Shown here: positions 44,074 through 51,855 of the stretch, in pieces | How the letters are laid out: the number at the start of each line of letters is the position of its first letter | How positions within the stretch are numbered: position 1 is the stretch's first letter | Assembly: GCF_000380645.1 (NCBI RefSeq) | Contig: NZ_AQXZ01000018.1 | Span: 744,001 to 808,000, forward strand | DNA from: Smaragdicoccus niigatensis DSM 44881 = NBRC 103563 | GTDB lineage: Bacteria > Actinomycetota > Actinomycetes > Mycobacteriales > Mycobacteriaceae | Length of the DNA stretch: 64,000 nucleotides | Direction: 5' to 3' | Position numbers and translations under genes: made by a program | The notes under the pieces: generated by a model | Seen by the model: only the letters and a program-made list of their open reading frames with translations | What the model was told of the DNA's origin: nothing | Databases searched by the model: none

Positions 44074-45522
44074 TTACAGACCCAGAGAACCGTCGTTCCT
44101 TGCTCGCCTGCGGGCATCGGGGGCGATCGGGCCAATGAATGCCGACTCGAACAAATCGCCTGGCACAATCCACCGTTCTCGGTCAGCACCCCGAATAACC
44201 CACGACCCCTCGGCTGCACGTTCGATTCCGCAGTGCAGCTTGATCGCCTCGCCTGTTCGCGCCCGACGCGCCTCAACGTCGCTGTTTCCCCGCCACCGCT
44301 TGTCGTCAATCTGCTGGTAATTCTTATGAAAGGCAGCGTCGTCTGCTGATCGCCTGCCACTTGCGGGATCGGTGACGTCCCAGTCACCCGCCATGCCTTC
44401 CATCAGTGCACCCGTCCCGCTCGTCCACGTCCACGTTTCTTTTTGGCGCACGGCTGTAACCTCTCCTACATTTCGATACCACGACCAAACGTGTGGACGT
44501 GATCGATACCCGAGGTCACGAAGAGCCTCAAGCGTTCCGGCGACGCTGTCGAGAGCTCGGTCCTGGCGCTTTCTGCTATCCAGAACCTCTTTCCACGGCA
44601 CAAGGTTCTCGTTCTTCTTCGCCTTCTCGTCTCGCTCTACTCCGAACGACCAGTCAGCGTCTTCGTAATACCGGCACCAGTCCTCGTGTTCAGCCTTTGC
44701 CATCTCCATCGCTGCGGGTTCATCGAAGCCAAGAGCAGCGAGTCGTTCAATCGGCGTGCCACCGCTTCTCCGTTTGATGCCCGGCACCGTTCCATCGAAC
44801 GCGCTGAGCGTGTGATCGCCCATCACCTCGACCATCCAGAGGGCCATCTTGACCTGCCGGTAATTCGACCCTTTGTAGAACTTGTCTAGCTGCGACCAGG
44901 GCTTACGGCTGTCTTGATCGCCCGGATACGCAATCCGGTACCGCTCATGAATCAGTCGCGCAGCCCTACTCCATACGTCGGGTTCGACTCCCCCCAGGAG
45001 TTCCAACGTCAGTGCGAAACTGTGCAGCCGACCAACGACCGGTGCGCGCTCCGCAACTTCGACGGACGGATCCCAGGCAAAGATCGTCACCTGTGGATGG
45101 CGTGCTGCCAACCGCGTACCCAAAGTGGCGTCCCGGCGAACCAAGTCGTCGACCAGAACTACAACATCGTTCGTATTTATGCTGTTGTCCGCAGGCGCCA
45201 GAACCCGATGCAACACACGCAAACTTGGCGGCTCGTCCTCCGGCTCAATGGAAAGAGGCTCCGACCCAGATCCGGTGCGCAACTGATGTAGCCGATGATC
45301 CTCGTGAAATTCCGTGGCACCTTTACCCACAAGGACAACGCGGGGAAGGTGTGGCGAATCCGGCGCAGAACAAAACTCGCGCTCGATCTGTCGGTGGCTG
45401 AATTCAGAGCAAAGCGCGAGCGTGAGCGGCGACATGCCACAGACAATGACTCGACCAACATTGCCCAGGGCGACGATGTCGTCGACCAGTCGCCGTGCTG
45501 TAACGCCGTACTTGCCAATCAC
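44074..45522 (-). CDS. RyR-domain protein, C-terminal part of a probable TrkA-N/RyR channel
   Basis: The frame has 482 residues from GTG 45522. Residues ~20-195 form a TrkA-N-like nucleotide-binding fold (NVGRVIVCGMSPLTLALCSE). Residues ~270-340 are a ryanodine-receptor (RyR) domain: MAKAEHEDWCRYYEDADWSF, RDEKAKKNENLVPWKEVL. The C-terminus has two GDW/GSW-x-V ... F-x-x-x-Y/F modules (about 360-405 and 425-475), each probably a small beta domain. Reading the same frame upstream of the GTG gives VVRELQRKRRLPLVLRIDD and PWQAEAIRTEHRGR, as expected inside TrkA-N proteins. So the coding frame likely starts earlier and joins the membrane gene through a frameshift near 45649. Confidence 0.8.
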   Translation of the reverse strand: MIGKYGVTARRLVDDIVALGNVGRVIVCGMSPLTLALCSEFSHRQIEREFCSAPDSPHLPRVVLVGKGATEFHEDHRLHQLRTGSGSEPLSIEPEDEPPSLRVLHRVLAPADNSINTNDVVVLVDDLVRRDATLGTRLAARHPQVTIFAWDPSVEVAERAPVVGRLHSFALTLELLGGVEPDVWSRAARLIHERYRIAYPGDQDSRKPWSQLDKFYKGSNYRQVKMALWMVEVMGDHTLSAFDGTVPGIKRRSGGTPIERLAALGFDEPAAMEMAKAEHEDWCRYYEDADWSFGVERDEKAKKNENLVPWKEVLDSRKRQDRALDSVAGTLEALRDLGYRSRPHVWSWYRNVGEVTAVRQKETWTWTSGTGALMEGMAGDWDVTDPASGRRSADDAAFHKNYQQIDDKRWRGNSDVEARRARTGEAIKLHCGIERAAEGSWVIRGADRERWIVPGDLFESAFIGPIAPDARRRARNDGSLGL

Positions 45523-46559
45523 ATCGGCAGCCCACTGGTCGTCATCATCGCGGCCACGATGTTCGGTGCGAATCGCCTCCGCCTGCCACGGGTCATCGAT
45601 CCGGAGGACCAGCGGTAACCGGCGCTTCCTTTGTAACTCCCGGACGACGGGGGTGATTCGCTTAGCCGCGCGAGGTTCGCGGCCGGGTCGGGCGACAGGA
45701 TGTACAGCGATTCAATCTTCTTCCAGCACCGCATTCGCCGAAGGTCTTGAAGGTCCAGGTCTGCCGCAATCACACGGGCTCCAGCGGCCCGGGCCTTCTT
45801 GACACACGGACGGTCCGGTACCGACGTCAGGAGGAGGAGTCTGCTGCGGCCTTCTAACGAACTTGCCACCTGCCTGATGATCGACTCGGTGTCATCGTCG
45901 ATACCGATCACGATGGTCAGCCTCTTGGCGAAGAAAACGCTGAACTTGTCGGCCTGCACCTGCAGAATCGTGATCAACGCGGCGCTGACAACCGCGACGG
46001 CGAGGGCTCCGACTGCCGCAAACCTGGCGACATCAAGCGCCACTGGCGTCGCGGCGGGACACCGGGCACCGTTCTCGAAGGTTCGATCGTCGATGTTGCC
46101 CTTCATGAGCCACGTCGTCCACAGAATGGGCGAGAACACTGAGGTGGCCTTGTTTCCACATCGAAAAAACGAACTGAAGCCAAGAACCGCGCAGACGCCC
46201 AACAACCCGACCACGACGACTATCGGAACTGTTTTGTCGCGGGTGACCGCACGCGCTCGATACGCCAGTACACAGGCAAGCACTATGGTTGCGACGACCA
46301 CCAACGTGCTCGGGAGCGAATTCGGCTCTCCGAACCAACGGACCCAATCCCAGAGCCCATCGCGAAAACGATTGTTGCGCGTCCGGTCATCAGGTGGCGT
46401 ATTCAGTGCGAGGAACGACAGGTAACCGATCTCGAACACCGCAACCAGGAGGATCACTCGCCGAAACACGACCGTCGTCCCCGGGTGTTTCAACCATGCC
46501 CGGAGCCGGTCCACCACCGGTCTAAATCGTTTGCCGGAAGCAGCCTTTGACGGCGCCAT
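45519..46559 (-). CDS. Membrane and TrkA-N part of the probable RyR channel, frame broken at a C-run
   Basis: The frame has 346 residues from ATG 46557-46559 (MAPSKAASGKRFRPVVDRLR). Four hydrophobic segments are visible (RRVILLVAVFEIGYLSFLAL; STLVVVATIVLACVLAY; VPIVVVVGLLGVCAVLGF; FAAVGALAVAVVSAALITIL), then an RCK/TrkA-N start (LTIVIGIDDDTESIIRQV) through KKIESLYILSPDPAANLARL. After that the sequence becomes atypical and stops with a GTGA overlap to the next frame. One extra C in the C5 run (45649-45653, minus strand) would fuse it to the RyR frame. Options are a real mutation, assembly error, recoding, or two coupled genes. Confidence 0.65.
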   Translation of the reverse strand: MAPSKAASGKRFRPVVDRLRAWLKHPGTTVVFRRVILLVAVFEIGYLSFLALNTPPDDRTRNNRFRDGLWDWVRWFGEPNSLPSTLVVVATIVLACVLAYRARAVTRDKTVPIVVVVGLLGVCAVLGFSSFFRCGNKATSVFSPILWTTWLMKGNIDDRTFENGARCPAATPVALDVARFAAVGALAVAVVSAALITILQVQADKFSVFFAKRLTIVIGIDDDTESIIRQVASSLEGRSRLLLLTSVPDRPCVKKARAAGARVIAADLDLQDLRRMRCWKKIESLYILSPDPAANLARLSESPPSSGSYKGSAGYRWSSGSMTRGRRRRFAPNIVAAMMTTSGLPM

Positions 46560-46615
46560 GACTAAGGCATACCGCACCAAACGCAACCGCGGTACGACTT
46601 CGAAGCTGACCGCGG

Positions 46616-46747
46616 TCAGCACATGTCCCACGACGCCGGACACGATAGCGCGGGACGCTCGTCGGGATCGCCGGAGTCCGCGGACTCCCACGCGGTAATA
46701 AACCAGTGCGCGTACGGAAGGGCATTGAGCGGATCGAATGCGGCCAC
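46616..46747 (-). CDS. Possible 43-residue ORF upstream of the channel gene
   Basis: A GTG at 46745-46747 just after GGAGG opens a frame with protein-like composition (AAFDPLNALPYAHWFITAWE, then ADSGDPDERPALSCPASWDM), ending 56 bp before the channel start. The spacing of the ribosome-binding site is short. It is the only gene-like content of the 307-bp stretch 46560-46866, which otherwise must hold the divergent promoters of the island and of the WS/DGAT-like gene. Function is unknown. Confidence 0.3.
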   Translation of the reverse strand: MAAFDPLNALPYAHWFITAWESADSGDPDERPALSCPASWDMC

Positions 46748-46866
46748 TTTCCTCCATGTCCCAGTCGAGGGTGGTGAGAGTTCGCGGCCCTGTGTTGGCG
46801 CATGTGATTCGAATCATCGTGACCCCCATCTCGGCACGTTCTCGCCGAACATGGGACGCTGTCGAC

Positions 46867-48189
46867 ATGCGGATGGCTGCGATTGACGCACTGCACTTCT
46901 TTGGTGAGATTCCGGATTATCCCGGTGACGTCGTGCCGGTGGCAGTCATCGACTCCCCCAACGGATCGCCGTCGTTCGAGCAGATCCGCGACGTCATCGC
47001 GGCGCGCGCCGAACGCATTCCCACCCTGCGCGAACTGGCGCAGACCGTGCCACTGAACCTCGACTACCCGCACTGGGTTCGCGACGAGCGGCCCGTCGAA
47101 CGGCTGATTCTCGAACACCCCGCCAACACGTGGACCGACGTTCTCGCTGCGATCACCGAACTGTCGCTCGAGGGCGTCGACGCCGACCAGACCGGTTGGC
47201 GGCTCGTGGTGTTCCGCAACGTGACCGGCGCTCCCGACATCAAGGGCACCGCGACGGTCGTGATGCACCAGGCCAACCACGCCATCACCGCCGGCGGCGG
47301 CAGCTCGCAGGTGATGCGCGCACTGTTCGGCGACGACGACGCGCTCGCGCGAATCCCCGGCCATGGCAACCCCAGCGACAAGGTCGGATTCCGCGCCGCG
47401 CTGCACGGACTGCGCCGACTCCCCCGCGATCTGCGCACGGCAGCGAAGGCGACCCCGGCCGGCCGGCGCCTCCGGCAGATGAATGACGCCCCCGAGCCAC
47501 GAGTAAGCCCCGCCCTCAACACGCTGGGGACCGGTCGGAACTTCATCGACATACGTCCGGTTTCGACAGCTCAGCTGAAGACCGTCGGCGGCGTCACCGA
47601 ATCCACCTTGGTCGCAGTATCCATCGCCTTGTCGCGTTACCTGATCGAACAAGGCGAAGCCGTGGAAGGCATCACCGCGGTACTCCCCGTCGCGCCGAAA
47701 TCCTTTCGCGGCGTCAAGCTTCCGGTCCCGGCCGCGAATACCGCCGGTGCGCGCGCGATCGTCGGACTCCACCTGACGATCGATGATCCACACGAGCGTG
47801 CAGAGCAGATCAAGGCGGATCTGCGGAATCAACTCGTGATGTGCGAAAGCGAAGAAGTCATCGCCGTGCGGTACGGCTTCGAGGCCACGCCACCATTCCT
47901 GTTGGCGCTGTCTGCGAAGGCCTCGGCGAAGCGAAGTCCCACAAAGCCATCCGCGAGCGTGAACGTGAACTCATACCATCGCGGCCCGGCGACTTTGACG
48001 CTGTGCGGCGACGCCGTTCGCTACATCGGTGCCGCAGCCATCGTCAATCCACGCGTCTCCCTGACGGTCCAGGTCAACGGACTGGGTGACGTCACGGCGG
48101 TCAGCGTCGCCGCGGACAGCAGCATGCCTGATCCGCAGAGCTTCGCCGATCTGCTGCACGAGGCAATCGCCACGATCAGTGCGCTATAG
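46867..48189 (+). CDS. WS/DGAT-family acyltransferase-like protein with altered active site
   Basis: The 440-residue protein starts at ATG 46867 (MRMAAIDALHFFGEIPDYPG); the longer upstream frame is not coding-like. It has the family plan: N-terminal half with VPLNLDYPHWVRDERPVER, then the active-site strand VVMHQANHAITAGGG where HHxxxDG is expected. This reads NHAITAG, so the second His is kept but the first His and the Asp are lost. The C-terminal half has GRNFIDIRPVSTAQLK, VLPVAPK, SVNVNSYHRGPATLTLCG and NGLGDVTAVSV, matching the NGPxxP/PLxxWV-side region loosely. It may bind acyl-CoA or acyl alcohols without normal wax synthesis. Confidence 0.75.
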   Translation: MRMAAIDALHFFGEIPDYPGDVVPVAVIDSPNGSPSFEQIRDVIAARAERIPTLRELAQTVPLNLDYPHWVRDERPVERLILEHPANTWTDVLAAITELSLEGVDADQTGWRLVVFRNVTGAPDIKGTATVVMHQANHAITAGGGSSQVMRALFGDDDALARIPGHGNPSDKVGFRAALHGLRRLPRDLRTAAKATPAGRRLRQMNDAPEPRVSPALNTLGTGRNFIDIRPVSTAQLKTVGGVTESTLVAVSIALSRYLIEQGEAVEGITAVLPVAPKSFRGVKLPVPAANTAGARAIVGLHLTIDDPHERAEQIKADLRNQLVMCESEEVIAVRYGFEATPPFLLALSAKASAKRSPTKPSASVNVNSYHRGPATLTLCGDAVRYIGAAAIVNPRVSLTVQVNGLGDVTAVSVAADSSMPDPQSFADLLHEAIATISAL

Positions 48190-48643
48190 CGTGCACCTTC
48201 GCGTGGCCGAGGCCGCGATCGATCATCCACTTGTTGACCGGCACCGTCACGACGAACGCGATCGCCAGCGACAACACCAGTGAGCCCCAGAACAGTGCGC
48301 TCGTCAGGCCTGCGTTCATCGCCCCTGGAATGCCCACGACGATCGTGTTGTCGACGATCTCCATGACCGTGATCGAAACGGTGTCAGCGACCAGCGCGAT
48401 GCGCAGTGCGGCGGCCAGCCCGGCGCCCGACCGCAGCACCGAGCGAATCGTCAACAGGTAACCGCAGAAGAATGCCAAGGCGATCGCCAGCACGACAGTG
48501 ATCGCACCGTGCAGACCGAGCGCAGTACCGATCACCATGCCCAGCACCTCACCGATCGCACAACCGGTCAGACAGTGTTGCGTGGCGCTCATGGCGGTCC
48601 GCCACCCAGAAGTCGACATCTCGTGATGGTGTTCGTGGTCCAT
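48176..48643 (-). CDS. DUF4396 membrane protein with His-rich N-terminus
   Basis: The 155-residue protein begins MDHEHHHEMSTSGWRTAMSA and has four hydrophobic segments (e.g. CAIGEVLGMVIGTALGLHGA, VVLAIALAFFCGYLL, ALFWGSLVLSLAIAFVVTVP). The DUF4396 signature region AATQHCLTGCAIGE-like (ATQHCLTGCAIGE) with paired Cys is present. Its role is unknown. The His-rich start, the Cys pair and a copper-type palindrome 6 bp upstream suggest metal handling. It converges on the WS/DGAT-like gene with a 14-nt overlap. Confidence 0.75.
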   Translation of the reverse strand: MDHEHHHEMSTSGWRTAMSATQHCLTGCAIGEVLGMVIGTALGLHGAITVVLAIALAFFCGYLLTIRSVLRSGAGLAAALRIALVADTVSITVMEIVDNTIVVGIPGAMNAGLTSALFWGSLVLSLAIAFVVTVPVNKWMIDRGLGHAKVHAIAH

Positions 48644-48648
48644 GGTCT

Positions 48649-48673
48649 CGGTATACCCCTATGGGGTATACCG
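48649..48673. promoter_or_regulatory. CsoR-like palindrome (copper-type operator) or hairpin
   Basis: CGGTATACCCC-tat-GGGGTATACCG is a perfect palindrome with 11-bp arms. TATACCCC-N3-GGGGTATA resembles operators of CsoR/DUF156 metal regulators. It fills the 31-bp gap between the amidase stop and the DUF4396 start, so it could also act as a terminator for the amidase gene. No csoR gene is in the window. Confidence 0.5.
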
Positions 48674-48674
48674 G

Positions 48675-50000
48675 TCAAGACTTTGTCTGCTCGATCTCGT
48701 GCGCCGCGGCCAACAACATCGACTCCGAACCCGGCTTCCCCACGAGCTGGACAGCCAGCGGCAGACCGTTCGACTCGCCCACCATTGCGGTGACCGCTGG
48801 GAAGCCCGCGAGGTTCCAGGCCTGCGTGTAGGCGATCGAGCGGGCGGACGCCAAGTAGGTCTTCCAGTACCCCGCGCCGTTGAGAGAACCTGCAGGTCCA
48901 GGTCCTTTCGCCGTCACCGGCTGAACCAAGACGTCGATGTCTCTGAACCAATCGAGTGCGCGGTCGCGCCACGTGTCGGATGACGGTTTCGGTCCGCCCT
49001 TGCGCAGGATTTTCCTCCCTTGTTTCGCCATCTCCGCCGTGCGCGACTCGAGCTTCGAAACGTCTAGTCCCAGGTCGTCGACGTCCTGCGCGATACCCGC
49101 CAGCCAGAACCGGGCCCAGTGCTGGATGAGTGTCATCGGGTAGGGGGGCTTCTTGGAATCAACGCTGTGGCCCGCGGCGACGAACTGCTTGGCGGCCAGT
49201 TCGACCGCTCGTCGTTGAGGGGAATCCGGCAGTGCCAACGGAGTGACCGCATGCGTGGACGTCGCGATGCGGAGTCTTCCCAGAGCGGGAAGCGTCGCCA
49301 AGCCAGGCTCAGCGGCCAGCACCGAAAGCGCGAGCGCCGCGTCGGTCGCGTTCGAGGCGATGGGCCCCGAGACGGTCATCCCGAACCAGTGCTCGTCGGC
49401 CTTGCCCGGCAACGGCAACCGGCCGCGCGTGGGCTTGAGTCCCGTGAGTCCGCAGAAGGCTGACGGCACCCGAATCGAGCCGCCGCCGTCGGTGCCCAAC
49501 GCGAGAGCCGCCATCCCCGACGCCACCGCTACCGCGGACCCGCCGCTCGAACCACCCGGGTCGAGTCGCTCATCGAGCGGGTTTCTCGTCACGCCGAAGG
49601 CGGTCGAACTCGTGAACGCCCACGCTGCGAGTTCAGGCATGCGCGTCGTGCCGACGATGACCGCACCCGCTTCCCGCAGGCGCTGAACGAGGAGGTCATC
49701 GGTGGTGCGGGGCGCACCATTCGTGGCCGCGCTGCCATTGCGCAGCGGTGCACCCGCAACCGCGAAGTTGTCCTTCACGGCGACGGGCACGCCGGCCAGT
49801 GGCAGGTTCGCTCGATCTGGATGCGCATCGACGGCCTGTGCGTCCGCGATCGCCTGGTCGGCAAGGACGGTCTGGAAGGCGTTGAGCGTTCCGTCGAGTT
49901 CGGCAATCCGGTCCAGCGAGGCTCGCGCGACGTCCGCCGCGCGGACGCGACCAGCGCGGACGTTTGCGGCGATCTCGACAGCAGACAGTGTTTTTCTCAT
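48675..50000 (-). CDS. Amidase signature family hydrolase
   Basis: The 441-residue enzyme has the Ser-cisSer-Lys triad: Lys in VPVAVKDNFAVAGAPL, cis-Ser in LDPGGSSGGSAVAVASG, and nucleophile Ser in LGTDGGGSIRVPSAFCGLTG. The length and C-terminal AWNLAGFPAVTAMVG are typical for amidases, not for GatA (no GatB/C neighbours). The substrate (aliphatic or aryl amide) is unknown. ATG 49998-50000 follows no strong ribosome-binding site. Confidence 0.9.
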   Translation of the reverse strand: MRKTLSAVEIAANVRAGRVRAADVARASLDRIAELDGTLNAFQTVLADQAIADAQAVDAHPDRANLPLAGVPVAVKDNFAVAGAPLRNGSAATNGAPRTTDDLLVQRLREAGAVIVGTTRMPELAAWAFTSSTAFGVTRNPLDERLDPGGSSGGSAVAVASGMAALALGTDGGGSIRVPSAFCGLTGLKPTRGRLPLPGKADEHWFGMTVSGPIASNATDAALALSVLAAEPGLATLPALGRLRIATSTHAVTPLALPDSPQRRAVELAAKQFVAAGHSVDSKKPPYPMTLIQHWARFWLAGIAQDVDDLGLDVSKLESRTAEMAKQGRKILRKGGPKPSSDTWRDRALDWFRDIDVLVQPVTAKGPGPAGSLNGAGYWKTYLASARSIAYTQAWNLAGFPAVTAMVGESNGLPLAVQLVGKPGSESMLLAAAHEIEQTKS

Positions 50001-50197
50001 ACCTCCACCGTCTCGCTTTTCGATGCCGGGCGGTATCGGGCGTTCTCCCGAGGCGCCACGGTCGGTGTTGCATATGGGTGCCGAGCCTGCTGGCTCTCAC
50101 ACCCGACTTCGGCCCATAATTGGCCTATGGCGGACCCGCACAGCGGGGTGCTCAGTTCCATCGTTTACGGACGACGCGATCTGGATCGAGCCCCGCG

Positions 50198-50728
50198 GTG
50201 ACAGCCCGGCGATTGTCCGACCTGGATCATCGCAGCTGGCGGCGGGCCGTACTGCGGACCGCGCTGGCGGTGGCTGCAACCTGGACGCTGCTCGGCGCAA
50301 TCTATTACCTGGTGCCGGCCAAGGACTACCTCGAAGGTGGCGCCGCCATCCGCCTGGTGACCGGCGGCGCGCTCCTCATCGGCGTGCTGGCGTGGCAGAT
50401 CCGCCGGATCGTGCGGGCCCCACTGCCGGAGCTGCGCGCGATCGAAGCTCTCGGCGCGGTCATCGCCCTCTTCCTGATCCTCTTCTCCACCACATATCTG
50501 GCGCTATCACACACGAACCCCGTCTCGTTCAACGAGCATCTCGACCACACCCAGGCTTTGTACTTCACCATCTCGATCTTCTCGACCGCCGGATTCGGTG
50601 ACATCATCCCGGGCACCAACCCGGCGCGAATCCTGGTCAGTGTGCAGATGCTCCTCGATCTTGTCCTCCTCGGGTCCGTGGTGAAAGTCCTCCTCGGAGC
50701 CGCACGGACCGGTCTCGAACGCAGCTGA
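50198..50728 (+). CDS. Two-helix potassium channel family protein
   Basis: The 176-residue membrane protein starts at GTG 50198 (VTARRLSDLDHRSWRRAVLR); earlier in-frame codons lack coding character. It has a hydrophobic N-terminal pair (ALAVAATWTLLGAIYYLV, LVTGGALLIGVLAWQI), then the ion-channel unit: helix VIALFLILFSTTYLALS, pore loop ALYFTISIFSTAGFGDIIPG with a TAGFGD selectivity filter, and a last helix MLLDLVLLGSVVKVLLG. No RCK domain is attached. Selectivity for K+ is likely but not certain. Confidence 0.8.
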   Translation: MTARRLSDLDHRSWRRAVLRTALAVAATWTLLGAIYYLVPAKDYLEGGAAIRLVTGGALLIGVLAWQIRRIVRAPLPELRAIEALGAVIALFLILFSTTYLALSHTNPVSFNEHLDHTQALYFTISIFSTAGFGDIIPGTNPARILVSVQMLLDLVLLGSVVKVLLGAARTGLERS

Positions 50729-50815
50729 TATGGCTACTTGACGACTGCGGCCACACTGCGGAAATGTTCTCCATAGGTATCCCCTGTGGAAACCAATTCC
50801 GGACAGGAACCCGTC

Positions 50816-51244
50816 ATGGAAACTCCCAGATTCTTCGAGTTGACGACAGAATCCTTCGAAGTGCTCGGCGTCCTGTCGATGGTTATCGGATTTCTCTTTG
50901 CTTTCGTTCTCGCGGCGCAGACCTGGAAGCGAACAGGCGACGGCGCCGGGGCCTTCGACGTGCTGCGTCATTCGCTCGGCGGGGCGATCCTGCTCGGGCT
51001 CGAACTGCTGGTCGCGGCAGACATTGTCAAGACCATCACCTCCACACCGTCGCTCACCGATGCCGCAATCCTGGGGTTGATCGTGCTCATCCGGACCGTT
51101 CTGAGCGTGTCCATCGAAACGGAGATCGACGGCGTCACACCCTGGAAGAAGGCGCTCGTCACCGGCCCCCAGGTCCTTGCACAGGCCGCGCGCAAATCGT
51201 CGCAGCAGCCAACGGTCACCGCCGAATCCTCGACGCCGAACTAG
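50816..51244 (+). CDS. DUF1622 membrane protein
   Basis: The 142-residue protein starts at ATG 50816 with AGGA 7 nt upstream (an in-frame GTG at 50786 is less likely). It has three hydrophobic segments (VLGVLSMVIGFLFAFVLAAQ, GGAILLGLELLVAADIVKTI, AAILGLIVLIRTVLSVSIET) matching DUF1622, a family of small bacterial membrane proteins with no known function. The conserved LGLELLVAADIVKTI and RTVLS motifs are seen. It follows the channel gene by about 90 bp and precedes a further small membrane protein. Confidence 0.75.
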   Translation: METPRFFELTTESFEVLGVLSMVIGFLFAFVLAAQTWKRTGDGAGAFDVLRHSLGGAILLGLELLVAADIVKTITSTPSLTDAAILGLIVLIRTVLSVSIETEIDGVTPWKKALVTGPQVLAQAARKSSQQPTVTAESSTPN

Positions 51245-51271
51245 CCCAGGTCGGGTGAACGGAAAGGCGTC

Positions 51272-51628
51272 ATGAATCCAACCCACGATCGTCTGGTTCG
51301 GTTCCTCGGCGTCACCCGTGCGGCCGCGGGTTTCGGAATCCTCGTTCGTCCTCGGCTGGTGTATCGGTGCCTCGGAGTCGGCGCAGCCGACGACGGCGAC
51401 GCAGTGGCACGACTGTTCGCCATCCGCGAGGTCGCAGTGGCCGCGTCGGCTTTGCAATCGGACCCCATGGGACGCCAATTCGGGGTGGCCACCGGAATAT
51501 TCGTCGACTCAGTCGACGTGATCTCCCTCGTGTTCGGGAGCCGGCACGGAGCCGGTAAGGGCGCGCTCGTCATCGGAGGCATCGCGGCAATCTACGCCGT
51601 CGCCGGTTCTTTCGCACTTCTCGGGTAA
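51272..51628 (+). CDS. Small hypothetical membrane protein
   Basis: The 118-residue protein starts at ATG 51272 after GGAAAGGCGTC. It contains weakly hydrophobic stretches (LVRFLGVTRAAAGFGILVRP, LFAIREVAVAASAL, FGVATGIFVDSVDVISLVFG, ALVIGGIAAIYAVAGSFALL), compatible with four short helices as in DUF4267-like proteins. Function is unknown. It is 27 bp after the DUF1622 gene on the same strand, so probably co-transcribed. Confidence 0.6.
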   Translation: MNPTHDRLVRFLGVTRAAAGFGILVRPRLVYRCLGVGAADDGDAVARLFAIREVAVAASALQSDPMGRQFGVATGIFVDSVDVISLVFGSRHGAGKGALVIGGIAAIYAVAGSFALLG

Positions 51629-51745
51629 GCCCGCCCGCCCTCCAAGCTGTGCTCCGTCTTTGACGATCCAGAGCTGATTCGACCTGCCCTCTGGCACCTT
51701 CGGCATGCCTTCCGGGCCCGGCTGGAAAAATTCGCCCTTTCGCTC

Positions 51746-51767
51746 TGCATAGGTTTTGCATAGGTTT
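51746..51767 (+). promoter_or_regulatory. Tandem 11-bp direct repeat before the lipid-modification operon
   Basis: TGCATAGGTTT occurs twice back to back (51746-51756 and 51757-51767), one helical turn apart. It lies about 89 bp before the FAD oxidoreductase gene. Direct repeats with an 11-bp period are typical activator or MerR/ECF-type control sites. The binder is unknown. Confidence 0.45.
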
Positions 51768-51801
51768 GAAGCATGAGCTCCGGCTCAAGCGGTTGGACCG
51801 G

Positions 51802-51837
51802 GCCCGGCTGGTCGAGGGGAGCAGCCGGGCTTCTTCC
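51802..51837 (+). terminator. Hairpin with T-rich tail in the leader of the FAD oxidoreductase gene
   Basis: GCCCGGCTG (51802-51810) and CAGCCGGGC (51822-51830) form a 9-bp stem followed by TTCTTCC. It sits between the direct repeat and the start codon, so it may end transcription from upstream or act as an attenuator. Confidence 0.4.
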
Positions 51838-51855
51838 AACAGAAAGGCAATCGGC

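Noticed and set aside
44960-45005. T-arm-like GGGTTCGACTCCCC that might suggest a tRNA
   Set aside because: No acceptor, D or anticodon arms can be folded around it and it lies in the RyR coding frame.
41570-46559. Mobile-element origin with att sites or transposase for the immunity island
   Set aside because: The composition shift suggests transfer, but I found no integrase, tRNA gene, terminal repeats or target duplication at the edges.
46738-46866. Upstream extension of the WS/DGAT-like gene to 46738
   Set aside because: The extra residues are Arg/Val-rich and unlike family N-termini; ATG 46867 gives the expected start.
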